Shown in pieces: positions 17,684 through 26,415 of a DNA stretch of 64,000 bases. Both the position numbers and the translations under genes were made by a program. The stretch is from Pseudoalteromonas sp. UG3-2. Its GTDB lineage: Bacteria; Pseudomonadota; Gammaproteobacteria; Enterobacterales; Alteromonadaceae. The notes below the pieces were generated by a model that saw nothing but the letters and a program-made list of their open reading frames with translations, made no database searches and was not told the DNA's origin. Each line of letters starts with the position of its first letter. Position 1 is the first letter of the stretch. The stretch lies in contig NZ_JAWLJU010000002.1 of NCBI RefSeq assembly GCF_037120705.1, positions 3,198,001 to 3,262,000 of the forward strand, written 5' to 3'.

Positions 17684-18598
17684 TTAGGCGTCGATGCCTT
17701 CGTCGTCACCTAAGCCTTGGGTTAGCTCTTCCAGTAGCTCTTTAATTTCTTCAGAGACCAGAATAAAGTCGGCGTCGAGTTTCACCGCTAAATCTTCTTT
17801 GGGAATGTCGGCATTTTGCTCTTTAAGAGCATCGGCATAGCTTACACGCTTTAAAGTACCATCGTTTTGCAGCATAAACTTAACGCGCTCTCGCCAATCC
17901 AGTGCTAGTTTGGTTACGCGTTTGCCATTTTCAAGGTGGGCTTTAATTTCATCGCAAGCGAGATCGTGTTGTTTTAATTTAACCTGAGCACCGTTATCGT
18001 CAGCCTCTTGCAGCTCGGCGTCATTACCAATGGCAAAGCCCTCTGGTGCGTTAAACTCAGTCAACCAGTGTGTGAGTTGTAAGTCTAAGTCGTAGTTTGC
18101 AAAAGCAGGTACCACAGGAAGGGTTCCTAGTGATTTACGTAATAGCGCAAGCAGTTCTTCCGCTTTATTAAAGCTGGCACTATTTACCACTACCCAGCCT
18201 GACTTTTGGTCGATAAAGGCAAACTGTAAGCTCGATTTTTTAAACGCTTGAGGCAGTAAGGTGGCTAGAATGTTTTCTTTGATGTCATCTTTTTCTTTTT
18301 TCTTAACCGGGCGATTCTCTTGTTGCTCGATTTGCTCGATTTTGTCCGCCACCATTTCGTTGACAACAGCAGCTGGGAGGACTTTTTCTTCACGCTTGGC
18401 GCACACTAAAATACTGTCTTGGGAGAAATGCGATAGCATTTGACCGTGTTTACCAAACGCCTTAGTCCACCCAAAAGTTGTCATATCTTGGCTGCCACAA
18501 GGGCGAAATACATCTTGCTCTAGTGCTTTTTCGAAATCTTCTTGTGTGTAAGATACGTCTTGTTTGAATTTGTAGCAGATTAAGTTACTGAACCACAT
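17684..18598 (-). CDS. rdgC: Recombination-associated protein RdgC
   Basis: A 304-residue DNA-binding protein that forms a ring around duplex DNA and limits RecA action. The opening MWFSNLICYKFKQDV and the segment FRPCGSQDMTTFGWTKAFG are characteristic, and the length matches E. coli RdgC (303). The ATG is at 18598. An acidic tail ends GDDEGIDA. The 163-base gap between its start and the histidine kinase stop holds its promoter; I see no LexA box there. Confidence 0.95.
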   Translation of the reverse strand: MWFSNLICYKFKQDVSYTQEDFEKALEQDVFRPCGSQDMTTFGWTKAFGKHGQMLSHFSQDSILVCAKREEKVLPAAVVNEMVADKIEQIEQQENRPVKKKEKDDIKENILATLLPQAFKKSSLQFAFIDQKSGWVVVNSASFNKAEELLALLRKSLGTLPVVPAFANYDLDLQLTHWLTEFNAPEGFAIGNDAELQEADDNGAQVKLKQHDLACDEIKAHLENGKRVTKLALDWRERVKFMLQNDGTLKRVSYADALKEQNADIPKEDLAVKLDADFILVSEEIKELLEELTQGLGDDEGIDA

Positions 18599-18761
18599 AG
18601 AAATATGCCCATCTGGAATTAAATTGCCGACATCATAGCAAAAAGCAGTAAACTTGTATTGCCATGCAAGCAGGAAATAGGGCTATTTTACCGCGGCGCC
18701 TAATATAAACGACTGCCGCAGCCTCAAACCCCAACGCCGCGAGTTTGCGCCCAGTGGTCAC

Positions 18762-20522
18762 TTAATTAAACATCGACATGGGCTTTTGTAAGTCTTTGGG
18801 GAAGCTGATTTGGTAAGTCAGCCCTTGTCCTTCATCACTGCTTACTTCAATGTCGCCATTAAGGGTTTGTTTTACCAAGTTCAGGGTAATATGGGTCCCT
18901 AAACCACTGCCACCTTGGTCGCGTTTAGTGGTGAAGAAGGGGTCAAATAGTTTATCTAGCTGCGCTTTACTAACACCTTTACCATTGTCTTTGTAGGTAA
19001 TATTTACGCTGCCATTTTCTTCTGTCACAAGAATATCAATCTGACCTTGATTCTGGCCTTCAAAGCCATGGATCAACGAGTTCATGATTAAGTTTGTGAA
19101 GATCTGACTTATTGCCCCCGCCGGTAAATTTAACGTCAGCTCTTCAGGGCATTGGATATTAATGTTGTGCTGAGTCTTTTTCAGCTTTGGATGAAGCGAG
19201 CGGATCACCTCGCCGAGGTACTGCTTAAAGTTAATCTTCCTTACGGCTTCACTGGCCTGATCCACAGCAATTTGCTTAAAGCTGGCAACCAACTCCGATG
19301 CTCGGTCTAGGTTGGTAGTCAGTAGGCTCGTACTTTGCTTCGCTTCACTAATGAACTCTTCCAGTGCTTTTGGCGACAGTGTTTTGCCATTATAGGCTTG
19401 TTCTAATTGGTCCAAGCGCTCTTGCAAGAAAGAGGTTGCCGTGACACCAATGCCAACCGGGGTATTTATATCGTGAGTAATACCAGCCACTAAGCCACCT
19501 AGGGCTGCCATTTTTTCTGAGCCCACTAAGCGCTCTTGCGCCATATTCAGTTCGTCTACGTATTTCTCGAGCTCTTTTTGCTTGGTTAATAGCTCTTCCT
19601 CGGTTTGCTTACGTAGGTCGATCTCTTCGGTTAAGGTTAACTTTTGTTTTTCCAGCTCGTATTTTTGTTGTTGCAAATCCATCATGGCTTGGCTGAGGTT
19701 TGAGGTTTTCCGAGCCACCTCTTGCTCAAGTTGAATGTTATGTTGATCGAGCTTTTCGTTACTGATCATCAACTCTTTTTGCGTTTGATCGAGTTTTTTG
19801 CGGTACTCTGAAATCTTGTCGATTAACTTGTTAAACGCTTCTTCCATGATTTTTAATTCATTGCGTTCATTGGTGCCAATATCTATCTTGTGACCATCGA
19901 CGTTGTCGATCTCGAACTCTTCAATTTGCTCGGTTAAATCGCCTAATGGTTCGGTGAGCAGTTTGCGAAATGCAATCAAGAATAAGATGATTAAAAACGT
20001 GGTTTTTATCATGGCATTACCGATCAAAAAATAGATCGATATCATAATGCGACTAAACACCACTTCGCGACTCGAGAACAAAGTGACATCACCGACTTGG
20101 GTCGCGCGGCCAGAAAATTCAAATATCAGCGGGAAAGTATAACCAAATAAGCCAGAAGGGGTGTCTTCTATTATTGCTTCTTCTTGCACAAGTTGCTGAC
20201 TGTAGAGTTCATGAATATCCAATGAGCGACCTAATTGTGAAATAATTTCGCCGCTGTCATCACGGACAATAATGCCTTCGATCATCGGAATGGCTAATAA
20301 CCCTTCGGCGGTGGTGACGGTTTGCTTGGTATTGAGTTCCCAAATTGCACGGGTTAAGCTGCGGCTGAAGGTCTTTTGCAGCATAGTTAGCTCATTACGA
20401 ATGTAGTCTTTGGTATTGACGTACTCAGCTACTACTTGACCGCACGTGACGACAAAGGTTAGTAGGAAATAAACCGACAGCACATTAGTGAGCAATTTTT
20501 TTGAGAGGCTTTTTTGCAGCAT
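18762..20522 (-). CDS. Membrane sensor histidine kinase
   Basis: A 586-residue kinase from ATG 20522; a longer frame reaches TTG 20588 but begins with unusual sequence and no ribosome site. It has two membrane helices (residues about 9-30 and 165-190) enclosing a periplasmic sensor of about 130 residues, a HAMP-like linker, and a long coiled coil (about 240-320). The phosphoacceptor motif is AGITHDINTPVG with His350, a variant class in which HE is HD. The ATPase domain has NLIMNSLIHGFEG (N box), DNGKGV (G1), and GGSGLGTH (G2). It is divergent from a single-domain response regulator starting 199 bases away, which is the likely partner. Confidence 0.9.
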   Translation of the reverse strand: MLQKSLSKKLLTNVLSVYFLLTFVVTCGQVVAEYVNTKDYIRNELTMLQKTFSRSLTRAIWELNTKQTVTTAEGLLAIPMIEGIIVRDDSGEIISQLGRSLDIHELYSQQLVQEEAIIEDTPSGLFGYTFPLIFEFSGRATQVGDVTLFSSREVVFSRIMISIYFLIGNAMIKTTFLIILFLIAFRKLLTEPLGDLTEQIEEFEIDNVDGHKIDIGTNERNELKIMEEAFNKLIDKISEYRKKLDQTQKELMISNEKLDQHNIQLEQEVARKTSNLSQAMMDLQQQKYELEKQKLTLTEEIDLRKQTEEELLTKQKELEKYVDELNMAQERLVGSEKMAALGGLVAGITHDINTPVGIGVTATSFLQERLDQLEQAYNGKTLSPKALEEFISEAKQSTSLLTTNLDRASELVASFKQIAVDQASEAVRKINFKQYLGEVIRSLHPKLKKTQHNINIQCPEELTLNLPAGAISQIFTNLIMNSLIHGFEGQNQGQIDILVTEENGSVNITYKDNGKGVSKAQLDKLFDPFFTTKRDQGGSGLGTHITLNLVKQTLNGDIEVSSDEGQGLTYQISFPKDLQKPMSMFN

Positions 20523-20721
20523 GAATTTAGCTGAGCTCCTACGGTAAAGTTTATTGCCTTGGGATGATCTGTTGTTAAAGTTAGCCAATAAACGGTTAAA
20601 AATAAATAAATATCTTCATTAAATATGTTTTTTAACGACTTACTAAGGTGGGGTTTATGTGTTATAAGGTATTTATGTCTCATGACTGTTTTATTAACAA
20701 CAACACAAGACTGACCACTTT

Positions 20722-21087
20722 ATGAGTTATTCTGTCCTAGTTTGCGACGACTCCACAGTTGCTCGAAAACAAGTCGTTAAGCACCTTCAGCGTGCCCTTG
20801 ATTTGACTGTTTTTCAAGCAGAAAATGGTCAGCAAGCGCTACAATTACTGCAGCAGCAACAGATTGACTTATTGTGTCTTGATTTAACCATGCCGGTTTT
20901 AGATGGCATCGGGGTGTTAGAGGCAATAAAAGCACAGCAAATTGAATGCTATGTGGTGGTTATTTCTGCTGATATTCAAGCGCAAATGAAAGCCAAAGTA
21001 GAGAGCTTAGGGGCGTTAGGTTTTCTAGAGAAACCGGTAAACGCCGAACAACTGCTGTCGTTGTTGCATCAATATGGTATTCGTTAA
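20722..21087 (+). CDS. Single-domain response regulator (CheY-like)
   Basis: A 121-residue receiver domain with no output domain. The acidic pocket is Asp9-Asp10, the phosphoacceptor is Asp54 in LCLDLTMP, the conserved serine is in VVVISAD, and the lysine is Lys104 in FLEKPV. It probably acts by protein contact, like CheY, or as a link in a phosphorelay. The adjacent divergent histidine kinase is its probable source of phosphate. Confidence 0.92.
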   Translation: MSYSVLVCDDSTVARKQVVKHLQRALDLTVFQAENGQQALQLLQQQQIDLLCLDLTMPVLDGIGVLEAIKAQQIECYVVVISADIQAQMKAKVESLGALGFLEKPVNAEQLLSLLHQYGIR

Positions 21088-21314
21088 CGCCGAATAGGCT
21101 CTTGTCACCCCCAATAAACTTACAGCTCATCCCCTAGCTTTTCATTCAATAACAAAGCGATATCGATAGATCTTTGTATTTACGCGGCACTTATCACTGT
21201 ACAGACTTAAACTTCTCGTCATCAACAAACGACCCCATTCGCAATATCAAATAGAGCAGGAAACCATTTAGCTAGGTATTATCTATGTTGGGCTCTATTT
21301 ACACCATGAGTTTT

Positions 21315-21343
21315 TTGCATAATTTATTTTGATTTTCTGTATT
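21315..21343 (+). promoter_or_regulatory. Candidate promoter of the threonine operon
   Basis: TTGCAT (21315-21320) and TGTATT (21338-21343) are 17 bases apart. Transcription would begin about 28 bases before the leader ATG at 21378. A better-looking TTGACA (21342-21347) has no -10 box at a workable distance before the leader. The remainder of the gap 21088-21314 shows no gene. Confidence 0.35.
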
Positions 21344-21377
21344 GACAGCTAGCCTAATCATCAGGCACTCTAGAATT

Positions 21378-21434
21378 ATGAAAACGAATATTATCACTAC
21401 GACCATTATTACAACCACCATCCTAACGGGATAG
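21378..21434 (+). CDS. thrL: Threonine operon leader peptide
   Basis: An 18-residue peptide, MKTNIITTTIITTTILTG, too short for usual gene calling. Eight threonine and five isoleucine codons make it a sensor of charged tRNA-Thr and tRNA-Ile: when these run low, ribosomes stall and the following terminator does not form. It lies directly before a strong hairpin and thrA, the arrangement of the E. coli thr attenuator. Confidence 0.92.
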   Translation: MKTNIITTTIITTTILTG

Positions 21435-21456
21435 TGGCATAGGTCGGTGCAAGTTT

Positions 21457-21500
21457 AAAAAAGGCCTGTGTTCACTTCGAACACAGGCCTTTTTTGTTTT
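21457..21500 (+). terminator. Threonine attenuator hairpin
   Basis: A long stem (21457-21473 with 21479-21495) with a GC-rich core GGCCTGTGTTC and a five-base loop, ending in a T-rich run. It lies between thrL and thrA and fits a transcription attenuator. Confidence 0.92.
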
Positions 21501-21517
21501 TAGGAATGAGGAAAATA

Positions 21518-23932
21518 ATGCGAGTACTAAAATTTGGAGGGTCGTCCCTCAAAGATTATGCCTGTTTACAAAGTGTCAGTGCTTTGGTCAAAGATTACGG
21601 GGGTCAACAAGGGCTTGTGGTGTTATCGGCACCGGGTGGCATGACTGATCAATTGGTTGAGCTAGCAACCCTTGCCGCTAGCGGCACTGACTTTGAGCCA
21701 CAATGGCAAGCGTTAACCAGCCGTTGTCAGCAGCTTTACCAACAAGTTGAGCAAGACTATGGTAGCGTTTTACAGTGGCCCGATTTTGCGGCTTTAAAAC
21801 AGCAACTTGATGGGGTCAAGCTATTACGTTATTGCCCTGAGCAAGTTGAGGCCTTTGTTATTAGCTTTGGTGAGCGGGTGAGCGTGGCCTTGATGACGAC
21901 GATGTTGCAAGCCGAGGCCATTGCACTGGATGCCGTTGCTTGTGTTAAAACGCAAGGGGGCTATGTCGATGCCGAAGTAGATCTTAAGCTTAGTCGCTTG
22001 TGCTTTAGTGAAATGGTACGCTCGCAAGCCTCTCGCTTTTATGTCATGGCTGGGTTTACTGGCAGTAATGAAGCCGGTGAGCTCACAACTCTGGGTCGAA
22101 ATGGCTCAGACTATTCGGCTGCCGTCGCTGCCGCCTGTTTAGATGCCGAAGTATGCCAAATCTGGACAGACGTAGATGGGGTATACAGTGCTGACCCTAG
22201 ACTGATAAAAAAAGCCATGAAAGTAGACGTACTGTCTTATAAAGAAGCCATGGAGCTGTCTTATTTTGGTGCTAAGGTGTTACACCCAAAAACCATTCTC
22301 CCTTGCGCTAAAGCCGATGTACCTTGTGAAATAAAAAATACTCATGCGCCAGACGTTCCAGGCTCTGTGATTTGTGCTCAAGGGGGAGGAGAAGCCCCGG
22401 TCAAAGCGTTATCAAGCCTCGATAATTTAGCTATGCTAACGGTGGCGGGTCCTGGCATGAAAGGCAAAGTGGGCATGGCCGCACGGGTGTTCTCTGCCTT
22501 AGCTGCCGATAACGTTTCTATCGTCCTCATTACCCAATCCTCGTGTGAGTTCAGTATTAGCTTTTGTGTTCATGAACAAGATTTAGACCTAGCATTACAG
22601 GCATTAGAGCACGCCTTTGAATTGGAAACGCAAGCTGGGCTGATTGACCCCATTGAAGTGCAAAGGAACCTGGCGATTGTCACGCTAGTAGGTGATAACA
22701 TGCGAGCACACAAAGGTTTGGCCGCAAAGTTTTTCGCCTCGTTAGCGCAAGCTCAAGTGAACATTGTCGCCATCGCCCAAGACTCTACTGAAAGCGCCAT
22801 CTCTGCGGTGGTCGACGGCGAGCTGTGCCAAGACGCCGTAAAAGTGTGTCATGAAAACTTTTTCACCCACATGCCATCCATCGATGTGTTCTTAATAGGT
22901 TGTGGCTTGGTGGGACAAGAGCTAATGCAGCAGTTTCATAAGCAGCAAACTTGGCTTGAACAGCGCAACATTCGTTTAAATCTGTATGGCATTGCCAACT
23001 TATCAAAGTGCTATTTAGACAGTGAAGGTGTGCCTTTTGATAATTGGTCATTGGCATTACAGCAGGCGCAAACGGGTTTTGATTTGGCTAAGTTAAGTCA
23101 GTTTGTTAAGGAGAACCATTTAATTAACCCGGTGATCGTGGATTGCAGTGCCTCACAACAGGTTGCAGACAACTACCTCGATTTTCTTAATGCCGGCTTT
23201 CATGTGGTGGCGGCAAACAAAAAGGCCAACACCGGCTCTTATCAATATTATCAGGCGCTGCAACAAGCTGCCTTGGATAAGCGTCGCCACTTTTTATATG
23301 AAACCAATGTTGGAGCAGGGCTGCCGGTATTAGATAACCTCAAGTTACTATTTGGCGCCGGGGACGAGCTATTATCATTCAATGGTATTTTATCTGGCTC
23401 ATTGTCTTATATTTTTGGTGTCTTGTCTGACGGCTTAACCCTGTCACAAGCCACGGAAAAAGCGAAACAAAATGGCTTTACCGAGCCAGATCCTCGCGAC
23501 GACCTGTCGGGCACCGATGTGGCGCGTAAACTGCTTATTATCGCCAGAGAGTCAGGGTTGGCACTGGAGCTTGAGGACATCGAGGTCGAATCCGTGTTGC
23601 CGGATAGCTTTGCTAAAGGAGCCAGTGTCGATGAGTTTATGCAGCAGTTACCGCAATTAGACGCCGCCTTTGCAGAGCGCATCGCCGCAGCTAGCCGAGA
23701 GGGCAAAGTGCTACGCTACGTTGGCACCATTGAGCAAGGTAAGTGTCGAGTCGGAATTGAAGCAGTAGATGCATGCCATGCATTATATGATATTCGCGAT
23801 GGTGAAAATGCCTTGGCTATTCTTAGTCAGTACTATCAGCCCAAACCTGTGGTGATTCGCGGTTATGGTGCCGGAGCTGAAGTGACTTCAGCAGGTGTAT
23901 TCGCTGATATTCTAAAAACATTGTCGCGCTAG
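21518..23932 (+). CDS. thrA: Bifunctional aspartokinase I / homoserine dehydrogenase I
   Basis: An 804-residue fused enzyme. The N-terminal kinase opens MRVLKFGGSSLKDYACLQSV, two ACT-type regulatory regions follow in the middle (around residues 310-450), and the homoserine dehydrogenase part begins near DVFLIGCGLVGQELMQQF and has the catalytic region ANKKANTG. It phosphorylates aspartate and reduces aspartate semialdehyde to homoserine, with threonine feedback expected. I start it at ATG 21518, preceded by AATGAGGAAA, not at TTG 21494, which lies inside the attenuator T-run. The attenuator controls it. Confidence 0.96.
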   Translation: MRVLKFGGSSLKDYACLQSVSALVKDYGGQQGLVVLSAPGGMTDQLVELATLAASGTDFEPQWQALTSRCQQLYQQVEQDYGSVLQWPDFAALKQQLDGVKLLRYCPEQVEAFVISFGERVSVALMTTMLQAEAIALDAVACVKTQGGYVDAEVDLKLSRLCFSEMVRSQASRFYVMAGFTGSNEAGELTTLGRNGSDYSAAVAAACLDAEVCQIWTDVDGVYSADPRLIKKAMKVDVLSYKEAMELSYFGAKVLHPKTILPCAKADVPCEIKNTHAPDVPGSVICAQGGGEAPVKALSSLDNLAMLTVAGPGMKGKVGMAARVFSALAADNVSIVLITQSSCEFSISFCVHEQDLDLALQALEHAFELETQAGLIDPIEVQRNLAIVTLVGDNMRAHKGLAAKFFASLAQAQVNIVAIAQDSTESAISAVVDGELCQDAVKVCHENFFTHMPSIDVFLIGCGLVGQELMQQFHKQQTWLEQRNIRLNLYGIANLSKCYLDSEGVPFDNWSLALQQAQTGFDLAKLSQFVKENHLINPVIVDCSASQQVADNYLDFLNAGFHVVAANKKANTGSYQYYQALQQAALDKRRHFLYETNVGAGLPVLDNLKLLFGAGDELLSFNGILSGSLSYIFGVLSDGLTLSQATEKAKQNGFTEPDPRDDLSGTDVARKLLIIARESGLALELEDIEVESVLPDSFAKGASVDEFMQQLPQLDAAFAERIAAASREGKVLRYVGTIEQGKCRVGIEAVDACHALYDIRDGENALAILSQYYQPKPVVIRGYGAGAEVTSAGVFADILKTLSR

Positions 23933-23940
23933 AGGTAAAG

Positions 23941-24879
23941 ATGAAAACATTTTATGCTCCTGCCTCGATGGGAAATTTCTGTGTCGGCTTTGATGCTCTG
24001 GGCGCTGCGATACAGCCGATTGATGGTTCCTTACTGGGCGATCAGGTGAGCATTGAAGCAGCCGCGACAGACAGCTTTAGCTGTATTGGTCCATACGCTG
24101 ACAAGCTTTCTCCACAGCCTGAAGACAACCTTGCTTATCAGTGCTGGCAGCACTTTAAACAGCAGGTAGCGCCCACCATGCCAGCCGCGGCAATGACCTT
24201 ACATAAAGGATTGCCAGTGGGCTCGGGGTTAGGCTCCAGTGCCTGCTCTGTGGTGGCTGCGTTTGCGGCGCTTAATGACTTTGCCAACACTCAGCTTTCC
24301 CGCGAGGCGATGATAGAACTTATGGCTGATTTTGAAGCGAAAGTCAGTGGTGGTCGTCATTACGACAACATCACACCCTGTTACTTAGGCGGCTTACAGC
24401 TGACTGCTGATTGCATTGCCGGCAAAGCCTTACAGCTTGACTGCAATGCCAGCTGGTATTTTGTTATTGCTTACCCAGGTTTTGCCTTGAATACGGCCAA
24501 GGCACGTGCTGCATTGGCCTCGCAGGTTTCGCTTGGCGATACTATCGAGTTTGCCCAACGCCTGTCTGGGTTTTGTGTACTTATGCAAAGCGGACGCTTT
24601 GATGAAGCACTGAGCATGATGCAAGACACCATTGCCGAAGCGGCACGAGCGCCGTTAATTCCTGGCTTTTATGAAGCAAAACAAGCGCTTGAAAACCATG
24701 TTGCTGAGCTTGTAAGTATTTCTGGGGCCGGCCCAACGCTGTTTGCGCTATGCACCTCATTGGATAGCGCTAAGCAAGCACAAACGTGGTTGCAGCAGCA
24801 CTACATTAATGAAGCTGGGTTTAGTCATATTTGCCAACTTGATAATAAAGGCACAAGAGAATTGGGGGAGCAGGGATAA
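23941..24879 (+). CDS. thrB: Homoserine kinase
   Basis: A 312-residue GHMP-family kinase that phosphorylates homoserine. The opening MKTFYAPASMGNFCVGFDAL and the glycine-rich ATP loop PVGSGLGSSACSVVAAFAAL are diagnostic. The C-terminal motif VSISGAGPTLFAL is present. It starts eight bases after thrA, with AGAGGTAA as the ribosome site, and its stop overlaps the thrC ATG by one base. Confidence 0.97.
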   Translation: MKTFYAPASMGNFCVGFDALGAAIQPIDGSLLGDQVSIEAAATDSFSCIGPYADKLSPQPEDNLAYQCWQHFKQQVAPTMPAAAMTLHKGLPVGSGLGSSACSVVAAFAALNDFANTQLSREAMIELMADFEAKVSGGRHYDNITPCYLGGLQLTADCIAGKALQLDCNASWYFVIAYPGFALNTAKARAALASQVSLGDTIEFAQRLSGFCVLMQSGRFDEALSMMQDTIAEAARAPLIPGFYEAKQALENHVAELVSISGAGPTLFALCTSLDSAKQAQTWLQQHYINEAGFSHICQLDNKGTRELGEQG

Positions 24880-26162
24880 TGAAATTAGAGAATTTAAAAG
24901 ATAGACAACAAGTGGTGTCATTTATTGAGGCAGTAAAAGTGGGCTTGGGCCGTGATCAGGGAGTGTTTTTTCCAAAGCAGTTAACGCCATTAGCAGACAT
25001 CGAGAGTTTGCTTGAGCAACCCTTTGTAGAGCGGAGCAGCAAAATTTTACAACACCTCATTGGTGATGAGCTACCGGCCGATAGCATTAACAGTTTGGTG
25101 GCAAATGCATTTAACTTTCCTGCGAAACTCGTTCCAGTTGCAGCACAGCAATACTGTTTGGAGCTGTTCCATGGCCCCACGCTAGCGTTTAAAGACTTTG
25201 GCGGGCGCTTGATGGCAGAGTGCATTGGCATGTTTAGCCAAGGAGAGCGGGTCACTATTCTAACGGCCACCAGTGGCGACACGGGAGCAGCCGTTGCCCA
25301 CGCTTTTTATAACAAAGAAAACGTGGATGTGGTGATCCTCTATCCCCACGGTAAAATCTCTTTGGCTCAGCAAAAACTGTTTACTACCCTTGGTGGCAAT
25401 ATCCATTGTTATGCGGTAGATGGCAGCTTTGACGACTGCCAAGCTATGGTTAAATCGGCATTTTTAGATGATGAGGTAAAGCAAAAGCTGGGGCTCAATT
25501 CAGCAAACTCGATCAATATTAGTCGCCTGCTAGCACAGGTGTGTTATTACTTTGAAGCACTCGCGCAATTGCCTAAAGCTGAGCGTAACAAGATACACAT
25601 TTCTGTGCCCAGTGGTAACTTTGGCAATGTCTGTGCGGCGATGATTGCAGCAGCCATTGGCTTGCCAATTGCAAAGCTCAGTGCCACAACCAACCAAAAT
25701 GACACAGTGCCGCGTTATATTGACTCTGGTGAGTGGGCACCGAACGCCACATTAGAGTCACTGTCCAATGCGATGGACGTGAGCAAACCTAATAACTGGC
25801 CTCGGGTAGAAACCATGTTAGAGAGAGGGAATTTTAGCAAACATGACTTTTATTCATGTTCGGTGTCAGAGCAGCGAACTCGAGAAGTTATGCTGGAGCT
25901 ACTGGCTCAGGGCTACTTGGCTGAACCACACACGGCCATTGCTTACGAAGGGTTGCAACGAGACAGTGAGCCACAAGCAACCGGTATTTTTCTCGCCACG
26001 GCTCATCCGGCAAAATTTAAAGAGTCGGTTGAAAATGTTATAAATCAAGAGATTGAGATGCCTGAAGCGCTTGCTGAAGCCTTGCAAAAACCGTGTTTAG
26101 CAGAGCCACTCAGCGCTGACTACTCGGCGTTAAAAGATGCCATGATGGCCAAGTTACTGTGA
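24879..26162 (+). CDS. thrC: Threonine synthase
   Basis: A 427-residue pyridoxal-phosphate enzyme that converts O-phosphohomoserine to threonine. The PLP lysine is Lys105 in LAFKDFGGR, and the phosphate-binding loop TSGDTGAAVA and the GNFGNVCAA segment are seen. It is the last gene of the operon, followed by a rho-independent terminator. Confidence 0.97.
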   Translation: MKLENLKDRQQVVSFIEAVKVGLGRDQGVFFPKQLTPLADIESLLEQPFVERSSKILQHLIGDELPADSINSLVANAFNFPAKLVPVAAQQYCLELFHGPTLAFKDFGGRLMAECIGMFSQGERVTILTATSGDTGAAVAHAFYNKENVDVVILYPHGKISLAQQKLFTTLGGNIHCYAVDGSFDDCQAMVKSAFLDDEVKQKLGLNSANSINISRLLAQVCYYFEALAQLPKAERNKIHISVPSGNFGNVCAAMIAAAIGLPIAKLSATTNQNDTVPRYIDSGEWAPNATLESLSNAMDVSKPNNWPRVETMLERGNFSKHDFYSCSVSEQRTREVMLELLAQGYLAEPHTAIAYEGLQRDSEPQATGIFLATAHPAKFKESVENVINQEIEMPEALAEALQKPCLAEPLSADYSALKDAMMAKLL

Positions 26163-26179
26163 CAGCCACGAGCTAACTA

Positions 26180-26201
26180 CGGGGTGCTTGCACCCCGTTT
26201 T
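26180..26201 (+). terminator. Rho-independent terminator of the thr operon
   Basis: CGGGGTGC and GCACCCCG form a stem with a two-base loop region, followed by TTTT, 18 bases past the thrC stop. Confidence 0.85.
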
Positions 26202-26304
26202 CACCTAACCCATTAACCGCTATATTACCATTTTTAATGAAACTTCTGTTTTTGTATAAAAATTTTAAATGTTTAAATAAAAAAATATCATCGCCATAGG
26301 GGTG

Positions 26305-26317
26305 TGAAATAAATTCA
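26305..26317. promoter_or_regulatory. Candidate MetR-binding site upstream of glyA
   Basis: TGAAATAAATTCA is a full match to the MetR consensus TGAA-N5-TTCA. It lies 99 bases before the glyA start in an A/T-rich promoter region. In E. coli, MetR activates glyA from sites upstream of its promoter. Confidence 0.55.
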
Positions 26318-26415
26318 ATCCCTGCTTAAATATGGCCATGCTAATTTTACAGATGAATGAGTGTGGCTATCACCTCAGCATCTTTTAAAACCTTTACGTT
26401 TACCTAGGAGAAACC

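Noticed and set aside
18599..18761. LexA box before rdgC.
   Set aside because: No CTG-N10-CAG arrangement could be found in the gap.
21342..21376. TTGACA with TAGAAT as the thr promoter.
   Set aside because: The boxes are 23 bases apart and transcription would start beyond the leader ATG, leaving no leader translation.
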